A stretch of DNA of 64,000 nt from Endomychus coccineus (lineage: Eukaryota > Arthropoda > Insecta > Coleoptera > Endomychidae): contig OY294068.1 of NCBI GenBank assembly GCA_958510875.1, positions 166,169,962 through 166,233,961 of the forward strand. The letters are read 5' to 3'. Made by a program: the position numbers and the translations under genes. Of this stretch, positions 1 to 9,000 are shown one piece after another. Below the pieces are notes generated by a model that was given only the letters and a program-made list of their open reading frames with translations, was not told where the DNA came from and did no database searches. Each line of letters starts with the position of its first letter. Positions within the stretch are counted from its first letter, which is position 1.

Positions 1-330
1 AAAATTCATACTCTGATAATTATTACGAATAGTTATAGTTGGAGGTATTTTCCATTTATATCTGACATACCGAATTTTCCCCACTAAAATTCATATATTG
101 GCTTTTTCCTTAAAAAAAATTCATACTCTATGTGTTGAAACATTTTATTTGTTACTTATAAAGTTGACAACCAATTTAACGTTTTTCCCCCACTTAATCT
201 GTACCTACCGAAATGATGAAAACAAAAAAATGAGCCTCCCCATCGAAGAATTGTTTAGGTGCAACCGCTTTTTCAATTTTCTTAAAAACCTCACCCAAGC
301 TATTGATACAAAAAGATTATAATAAGGGTA
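1..330. other. AT-rich flank, no gene recognised
   Basis: Only short chance ORFs. No splice-supported exon, transposon end or RNA gene was seen. Confidence 0.4.
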
Positions 331-507
331 CTTGAAATTGAATCATGGAAATAAAAATTAGAAAATACTCCAAGCCCCGAAAATCTAATTAGAAAATTTG
401 TGAAATCTGTTTATTATTATCATGCGTCCGTTTGTTTGTATGTCGAAAATAATATTATGATTAATGTATATGTGTGCCGGGAAAAAAATACTAGTGATTA
501 ACATATA
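331..507 (+). repeat. Interspersed repeat, left half (interrupted by mariner-like element)
   Basis: This stretch, with 2403-2640, is one copy of a dispersed repeat whose second copy lies at 27897-28700. Both contain near-identical text running from a GGTACTTG-AATTGAATCA start through a (TTA)n tract to repeated motifs of the type CATG-GTCCGTCTGT-TGTATG. The two halves here are split exactly by the element at 508-2402. The family is not recognised. Confidence 0.7.
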
Positions 508-1289
508 TAGGGTATTCCACGAAAGCCGTTCGTTAGAAGTTTTCGTGGTTAGAAAAAAATTAGAATTCTGAAATTTTGGGTTCCAGGGTTATCCAAGATT
601 TTCTTTCTTTTCAAAATATTTTCAAGATCATACTACTTCCGGTTACACCGGAAGTCGCCATTAACTTCCTTATTTTGAATAGAACACCCGGTATATTATT
701 TAATTTTTAGATTCCTGAGAAAATTTCATAGTGGATTCCATCAGGTTTCCCTATACCTATTTTCAATTTTTTCTTAAATATCTTGATTTTTTTGAAAATT
801 TTAACAGATGTAGCGCTGTTTTGAGCATTGCGCCCTTTAACCAATTTCGATTTGTGGAAAGCGCTTCTGGGGTAGACGAAAGCACAGGAATGATTCTTCC
901 GAATGCCATATTGACAACTGATTTATCGGATACAGGGTACCCAAAATTTAATGACCAATTACATCATTTTAAAAGTTGAAAAAGTTCGTTTTTTGAAATG
1001 GGACACTCTGTATTTTATTGGATGGTCGGATGCAGAATTTGATTCTGCATCGATTTGTTATAACATTCCCTATACCTATTTCCAGTGGTTTTCTTGTTAA
1101 TCCATATTTTTTATTTTAATGTGGTTTTTTGGCAGAAACCGAAACATCGCTTGCCTTTCGAAGCCAAATAAACATCAATGAAACGGTAAAAAATTTACTC
1201 TAATTAGAACATGACATTAGTACATAACATTTAGAACGAAATATAAAATAAAAACAAAAAATTGGAACATAATGACATAAAATAATAAG

Positions 1290-1800
1290 AGAATGTAAAA
1301 TTACAATAATTGTTCTATACGACCTCCATTTTGGTTCAAACACTGAATAACTCTGTCATATACTCCTCGCGAAACAGACCTCCGAAGTTCGTCTGGACCT
1401 ATATTAGTAAGCGCATGGCGAACACGGTTCAACAAATCCTCTCTAGTTTGTACCGGCCTAGAGTACAAACAATTCCTCTCTAGTTTGTACCGGCCTAGAG
1501 TACACTAGTTCTTTTATGCGACCCCAGAGGTAAAAATCCAAGGGGGTCAAATCGGGTGATCTGGGTGGTCAGTTCCAAGGTCCTCGCGAGCCAATCCACC
1601 GATCCTCAAACATCAGTGACAATTGCCGGTGTACAGCTATAGTGGAATGTGCTGGAGCACCATCAAGCTGATACCAACTGTTTGCTCTATCACGTGGAGG
1701 TAGAGCATTTAGAAAATCACTAACAAACCCTCTCAGTATCTTCAGATATCTTGCCGCATTTAAATTTTGGTAGAACTTTTGGAGTTTGATAACCTTTTGA
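1290..1800 (-). pseudogene. mariner-family transposase, C-terminal half, broken
   Basis: On the minus strand an open stretch (down to about 1569) contains WYQLDGAPAHS, the motif around the second catalytic Asp of mariner-type transposases. It is followed by PPRSPDLTPLDFYLWG carrying the third Asp. A TGA stop lies just before the PPRSPD motif. Further on there is a direct 37-bp duplication (units starting 1437 and 1474) that shifts the frame, and then a recognisable C-terminal tail up to about 1300. The N-terminal DNA-binding part and the first Asp are not visible. No function is expected. Confidence 0.75.
1437..1510. repeat. 37-bp direct duplication inside the transposase remnant
   Basis: The units start at TCCTCTCTAGTTTGTACCGG, positions 1437 and 1474, and are nearly identical over 37 bp. 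The duplication shifts the transposase frame. Confidence 0.8.
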
Positions 1801-2402
1801 TAAAAATATGGATTAACAAGAAAACCACTGGAAATAGGTATAGGGAATGTTATAGCAAATCGATGCAGAATCAAATTCTGCATCCGACCATCCAATAAAA
1901 TACAGAATGTCCCATTTGAAAAAACGAACTTTTTCAACTTTTAAAATGAGTAATTGGTCATTAAATTTTGAATACCCTGTATGCGATAAATCAGTTGTCA
2001 ATATGGCATTCGAAAGAATCATTCCTCTGCTTTCGTCTACCCCAGAAGCGCTTTCCACCAATCGAAATTGGTTAAAGGGCGCAATGCTCAAAACAGCGTT
2101 ACATTTGTCAAAATTTTCAAAAATCAAGATATCTAAGATAAAATTGAAAATAGGTATAGGGAAACCTGATGGAATCCACTATGAAATTTTCTCAGGAATC
2201 TAAAAATGAAATAATATACCGGGTGTTCTATTTAAAATAAGGAAGTTAATGGCGACTTCCGGTGTAACCGGAAGTAGTATGATCTTGAAAATATTTTGAA
2301 AAGGAAGAAAATCTTGGATAACCTTGGAACTCAAAATTTCAGAATTCTCACTTTTTTCTAACCACGAAAACTTCTAACGAACGGCTCTCGTGGAATACCC
2401 TG

Positions 2403-2700
2403 TATACGATCTAACGTATGAAAACAGTCCCTTCCCAATTCGAATTAGAAGCTTATAAAAATCTTAATCTGTATTATTATCATGTGTCCGTCTGTCTGTA
2501 TGTTCCTATGAAAACTAATATGGTTATTTGTATGTGTGTCGATCTGCATGTTTCCATGAAAATGTATTATTATTATTATTACTATCACGTGACTATCTGT
2601 TTTTCATTTACAAATGTATTCTTCTAGATAAAACCCATATTCATATTAGATAGTTACACTAGGAAGGTAAACAAACAAATTTAAAGGGACATAATATTAT
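2403..2700 (+). repeat. Interspersed repeat, right half
   Basis: Continuation of the repeat at 331-507 after the mariner-type insertion. It matches 28480-28700 closely, including CGATCTAACGTATGAAAA and a (TTA)n tract around 2565. Confidence 0.65.
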
Positions 2701-2731
2701 TCAAAATACTCCAAGAACACAAATAACATTT

Positions 2732-2737
2732 TTTATT
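2732..2737 (-). terminator. Poly(A) signal of the Pvf-like gene
   Basis: The minus strand reads AATAAA about 40 bp after the stop codon of the last Pvf-like exon. The position fits a short 3' UTR. No transcript evidence is available here. Confidence 0.55.
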
Positions 2738-2777
2738 CAAAATTATTGAACGATTATTTCAGTTTCATCAACTTTTA

Positions 2778-3050
2778 TCAGTTTAAAAGCATAACATCAA
2801 AGAATTCTTCTTCATAACCTCTTCGTTCATATTTGTTGTATCTTCTAGATGGAGTTTCAGTACATTTGCAATAATCTGGATCAAATTCAAATCCAGTAGA
2901 GCATGGTGTTATTTCTGTGCAATTACATGTACAAAGGTTAGGGTCCCATTGCTTAGTTTTATACAGTTTAGAACATTTTTTTTCTTCATCCAAGTTTGCA
3001 CATGCACAACTGCAATTTACTTCGTTGTATTGTTGAGATCGGGTACAATC
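2778..3050 (-). CDS. Pvf: Pvf-like exon 6, Cys-rich C-terminal tail
   Basis: The acceptor is catcccttag|GATTGT. The exon gives 90 residues and the stop TGA. Twelve cysteines are arranged as CSCAC, LCTCNC, PCSTG and YCKC clusters, resembling the Balbiani-ring-like tail repeats of VEGF-C/D-type factors. The end is acidic (YEEEFFDVMLLN). The stop is 40 bp before the poly(A) signal. Confidence 0.8.
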   Translation of the reverse strand, partial: DCTRSQQYNEVNCSCACANLDEEKKCSKLYKTKQWDPNLCTCNCTEITPCSTGFEFDPDYCKCTETPSRRYNKYERRGYEEEFFDVMLLN

Positions 3051-6000
3051 CTAAGGGATGGTATTATTAATTAGGAACTTTTTAAAAAGTAGTATAAATA
3101 CCTCAGCTGTCACTTTACATTTGCATTCACATTTCAAGTGTTTTTCAATTTTCTTTACTTCTTTTCCAATAAATCGGAGACTCCGTACTTTCACCACCTT
3201 GAAAATATATTCTTATTAAGAATGAATACTAAAATATATGATAGAGTTTGTTCCAAAGTATTTTCCAATTTAATCATCAATATGCACTACTTTGTGTTTA
3301 TTGAACAAATTAATCACTACATAGTATAAAACAAAGTCGCTTTCTCTGTCCCTATATCCCTATGTATGCTTAAATCTTTAAAACTACTCAACGGATTTTG
3401 ATGGGGTTTTTTTGGATAGATAGAGTGATTGAAGAGGAAGGTTTATATGTATAATAACATCCATTAAATAGTGGAAAAATACTGTTATTTTTGAGGTTTC
3501 TAATGTGATGTCGTAAATAATTACATTTTTTCCGCTTACATTGCAAACGCAGGCTGAACTCTACGAGATATATCAAAATAATGTACTAAGTATTGTACAC
3601 ATTGAAAAGGTCTACAGAAAACTCCGCGATGGTATATGTCTATCTGTTATGGTTATCCCACAATACCATTTTTTTGTCATTTACTTTTTACGACAAATAA
3701 TGGCTAATTTTCGAAGCGATTTTAACCATTATCCATAAAATTAAGTACAACGAAGTTGTGGAAATTATGTGTATAAAATTTTGTGGAGCCTTTGAATTGA
3801 CGTTATGAGGTCATGATGAGACATTGACGTCGGAAAATCTAGGTATTTTATTTATGTAGGCTTCATCAACTTTGCAGCTGAATTAAACGCTGTGCTTGCA
3901 ATACGTATGAAAGGTTCGGGTTCACAAGTGTTGAAAGGCGTCTCAAAAACTATTCAGAACGAATTGTTAGATGCAATGTTGCAAATTTACAAGCAGGATA
4001 TATCAAAAGGGATTAAATCCGCAAATTTCATTGCTTTGGAGGCCGATAAAACTACGAACATCTCTAATCATCAGCAAATGGTTTAATGGTGTTTAATGGA
4101 CACATTTTTGAACGCTTTTGGTCTTTTTTTAAGCTTGTAACGAAGCTTAAATTTTGGAAATATCATTTATTTTAGATCGGACAGTAAATACGGATATTAC
4201 ACGTAAATTCCTTATCCAATTAAATACCTTAAATACATTGTTGATTTAATATAGATCTATATGGCACTTTACAGCATATGATTTAAATGAATATTTTCGA
4301 AGATATTACAGATTTAAAAATTGCGGGAGATAGCGTTTGCGGCGGTACCGGTCGGCCAGGCGGGAGCGTGCCTATAAATAGCGCGTCGGAGGCCGCGGTT
4401 CTCCCTGTAGCACTTTGAATTTATCAGCATTGCACCCGTGTGAAGCCGGGGCGGGTCGCTAGTTAATATATAAATCGTAAAATATTCCCTCCGTTAGTTC
4501 AAAAATAAAAGTATCATTAGCTGGTGAAACATAATTAATGTAAAATACCAATTGTTCAACTATTATTGCCTGTAAATAATAAGTTGAGGGGAGAAGTAAT
4601 GATGAACAAATTTTGGGTATAACTCTTTGATATAACAGGGTTGCTAAATCAATCATAAACTTGATACATGAAGTAAAAGTTCAAATGGAAGTTATCTAGA
4701 CTACTTTATCCAGAAAACTGGAAATTATAAAGCTAATCTATGACCTAAATGACAATTTGGCTGGGGCTTCTAGTGTATCCCGATAACAAACCTCATAAAC
4801 ATGTTACACACAACAGATGTGGTAGTCAAGAGTGACTATTAGTGAAATATTTTTAATCTTTTACCCACAGCCAGTTTTTAAGCACTGAAGGTTTTAACTT
4901 TAAATCGATCGATGGAGTCGTTATTTGACAGAAATTCAAGTAAAACAGCTGTTAGTGTAAAATTGTAAATTTATTAAGAGTTGTTCTACTTTGTAGGTAA
5001 TTTTTTTCAGGTTCAAGCAAACTGAAAACCAAATGGAGTATTCATGTATGTTTTATCTATATTCCAAACAATGTAATTCAAAGTTCTTATGACTGAAGTT
5101 CAATATTATTGCCCTCTAGTAAACCTAAAAGTTGATTCTACATTTCAGAACTTCATAATACAAAAAATAGTGGTATTGATAGGTCATGCGCTTATCAACG
5201 ATTTAAAAAATAAATCAAGATTACTACAATTTATCAAATTTCTTAACCTTTCATTCATTATATCTTCTGAGAAGAAGCTAACTTTATGAAACAATGAAGT
5301 AATAAATTATAATACTAGAATACTAGATGTGAGAAATTCAGTATTCAAATTAAATTATTATTATGCTGCAGAGATCGACTTTTTCTCTCAGTTCTGCATA
5401 TTGTTCTTTGCAGTTTTCCTCTGAATTACATAAATTATTTCTAAGAACTCTTCAAAAATTAACAGAATTTTTCATTTTTTTCGCTGAAAGAACTTCTCCT
5501 TTTGATATTTTTCTAGAGATCATGAACGAGGCCTATATAGACCAAGTTATTTTGTTTAATCGGAAACAGGGCTAAATTTTCTAAAGAAAAGAGTGTTTAC
5601 CTATCCATGAACTACCACAACATGTTAAACCTCCTATTTTTGTTTTGCATCGATGTATTAAGATGAGATCATCGGCTGACACCAATATTTCATCTTGAAT
5701 GACCAACTACTTCATATATGAAAGAAATTCTGTCAGTCAGTATTAACGAAGAGTCGTGTATGTTGCTTTCTTTAAGTTAGCTTGAAAGTATAGGGTATTG
5801 GAGAACCACAGTTAGTACTAAAAGACAAAATTGGATAATTTGCGAATGTAATACTCGATCCGATTCATTGGTGTTTTTCAGATCGCTTATCTGATGTTAT
5901 TAGGTGAATCAAATGTATATGTCATCAACATTCTTTCATGAAGTGAGCTATCAGCTTTTCTAAGGAGATAGAATATATGTGCCCAAGAGTCGTCGACAAA

Positions 6001-9000
6001 AACCCCCCCAAAAAAAAAAGATAACACTTATTCCTCTTCAGAATATCAATATTCCTGAGGAACAGTATGACAATCGGAAATATTAAAATCCACAATCAGT
6101 TACGCTGGCACCGTATCAAAATGTGTTAAACAGTTTGAAATTGGTAATTTCAGAGAAAACAAAAGCTCTACGTATGAATTGTTTTTTCTCGTTTGTGCAT
6201 TATTATTGATTATTGTTTTAAATGATCTCATAAATATCCAGATCCAGAGATCTGTATAAGAACGGCTGAATTATTTATTTTAAATACAGATTTGAAATTC
6301 ACCTTAAAACTAACTGGTTTCGTTTCCGTTGGTTGACAGGAATATCGATTATCCTTGCAACATCCACCACATCGTTCAATTTTCGTACATTGTGGGAAGT
6401 ATGAAACACGACCATCTTCCTTATCAATAAAATTTACAATTGTTAATACTGGTATACATTTGACAATTTCCGCATCTAAAAGAGAAACCATTAGTCGCTA
6501 ACCACAGAATTTACCTAAATTTCATCTATATCGATTCACTTACTTCTTACTTCTTCACCAAATCGATCTGAAACAATGAAAAATAGTCAATAATCGTGTA
6601 ACATAATCAACATAAATTTGTCTTATAAATTCATTTTGTTGTTTTAGGTATCATATTATAATGTACGCATTTACGGAGGATCAGATAAAGGGTGCCAAAG
6701 CTTTTTGCAACTTTTATAAAGATTTAATTCATAATTTCAATGACAAAACAAAATTTTATTTATCAGATGACGTAGTAATGGATTATTTTGGTCAAACATT
6801 GAAAGGGCAAAAGAATGTCTCGAATTTCATTAAAAGTTATGTAGTTTCTGTGCGACCCCTATATTATTATATAAAGCATATAAGTATTGAATAACAAATT
6901 ATATTAAGTACAAAAGCCTCTCAATATTGATGTTATAATTATCGAATCAATTTGAAGTAAGTTATAATACTCTAATGGATTAATGATTTTATTATGAAAA
7001 TACAAAATTTATTCTGAATGAAAATATTTGTTACATGTTCACATAACGAAGAGCTCTGATTACGTAGAGAATAAACTGATTAGTCCTGTCCTGTGCCTTT
7101 CTCGAGGCCTATGTGATGTAACAATGCCACAGTAGTACTGTAAATTATAGTCTAGAAGCCTGAGCGATATTGATGGTCTGAACATTAACCCGATGGCACT
7201 ATGGTTTATCGTTAGAGGACGGTTCAATGACCAATTCATCTCACAGACCGAATTTTCGCCGGCTGCTAGATCTCGAGATACAGCATCCTCATTTTTTTTT
7301 GACTGAAGGTTAACCCTTCCTAAGTTGCAGTTACTTGAAGAGCAAGCCATTCTTATCTTATATACTTCCACCATGTGCCATCATTTTTTATCGTGTCCGT
7401 TTAGCAGGCCGACCAGTTAAAATTGGACCGAAAATGGACTGCAAGTTAACCCTCCCAAACCTGGTGGAAAATGTTCATTGGTGTTGGCAATTGTTAACAT
7501 ACCCTATGCCATCAAAAGTTATCGGTCCAGTTCCAAGTAATTGGCCATTATTTGGACCAAGAATGTTTCTTTTTTTCATTTTGTGAATAAAACTTGCTAG
7601 TTACAAGGTAACATGATGGCACCATGTTAAATAACTTTATAGGAGGTCAAATAAAGATTTTACATTATTGCCATCACTTCTTACCTATTTCAACCCTCCA
7701 AAACTCCCCTAAAATCATCCGGCAAAATAAAAAAAAATAAAAAAGAGCCGTTTTGATTTTAAACCCACCCAGAGTCTCAATAATTGACTAATTTATTATA
7801 AAATTGGTCATATTATTCATATTATTCATATTTTTTGGGATTTTGGGTGGTTGAAATAGGCAAGGAGTGATGGCAATAATTTTAAATCTTCATTTGACCT
7901 CCAATAAAGTTATTTAACATGGTGCCATCATGCTACGTTGTAATCCGCAAGGTTTAGCTACAAAATGAGAAAAAAACCATTGTTGGTCCAAATAATGGCC
8001 AATTACTCGGAAAGGGACCGATAACTTTTGATGGTATAGGGAATCTTAACAATTGCCAACACCAATGAACATTTTCTACCAGGTTTGAAATGGTTAACTT
8101 GCAGTCCACTTTCGGTCCAATTATAACTGGTCAGCCAGATAAACGGATACGATAAAAAATGATGGCACATGGTGGAAGTGTATAAGAATGGCATGCTTTT
8201 CAAGTAACCGCAACTTAGAAAGGATTAACCTCCAGTCAAAGAAAAATGTGGAATTGGTCATTGAACCATAGTGCCATCGGGTTAATGTTCAGACCATCAA
8301 TATCGCTCTGGCTCCTAGACTATTATGCCTTTTAAGTGTAATTGTTTTTGTTAATAAGAGTTTAAATACCTTGCAGAAGAGGTGAATTGATGAATCCCAT
8401 GTGTAATAGTAAATCGTTCAAGTTGTACTGGTATTTATTCATATCCCGAGTAAGCTCCAGAGGAATCTGCAAAGAAATTACGTTGAGTAACAAAATTTAA
8501 CGTACAGTTTCGACGATCGCATTGAACAGGTCCTTTAATTCCGTCAAGAACATGTTTAATTACAGTTACACTCAAATCCGTTTTTTTGAAGTTGAGGTTC
8601 AATAGAAGATAATCCTGACTGTACTCAATATCAAGTAGCACAATCACAATACAACAGAAATTACTTCAAATATCTATTATAAAACGGCACGAAATATTGT
8701 CGCACAATAGAAAATAATGAAGCTATGTTGTCAAATATATTAGAATTACCCAGATTATTTCCTTTATTACGCCTTAATACACGACATATTACGTAATCAT
8801 TTTTTTCTCTCACTCTCACATCTTCGGATGGAATTTAAAGCCAGTTTGTAATATCAGAGATAATTGGAATATTATTGCTCAAATATTAAGCTTCACTTTG
8901 ATCCAAACTATGTTTTTGTAGTCGAATTCCGGATTCTTTACATTAACAAGAACTTTTTGTCGAGGAGGATACGCACCGAACAACTATAAAGTTATATGTA

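Larger units (their letters stand above)
508..2402 (-). mobile_element. Defective mariner-type (IS630-Tc1-mariner) element with ~600-bp inverted arms
   Basis: The ends are TAGGGTATTCCACGA on the left and the complement of TACAGGGTATTCCACGA on the right, with TA at each boundary. The outer 600 bp on each side are inverted copies (about 508-1113 and 1803-2402), both running from the tip to the same interior motif around AATATGGATTAACAAG. The unique centre holds the minus-strand C-terminal part of a transposase. The arms are far longer than normal mariner ends, so one end was probably duplicated in inverted orientation, giving a fold-back structure. A related copy of the flanking repeat at 28.47 kb shows the uninterrupted TA target. 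Confidence 0.75.

Noticed and set aside
5363..5575. 70-codon plus ORF in Pvf-like intron 5
   Set aside because: No motif, splice support or repeat; expected by chance in AT-rich DNA.
6476..6491. ATG at the start of the PDGF-domain ORF as true start
   Set aside because: It lies in the polypyrimidine tract of the splice acceptor; the exon begins after TTTTAG.
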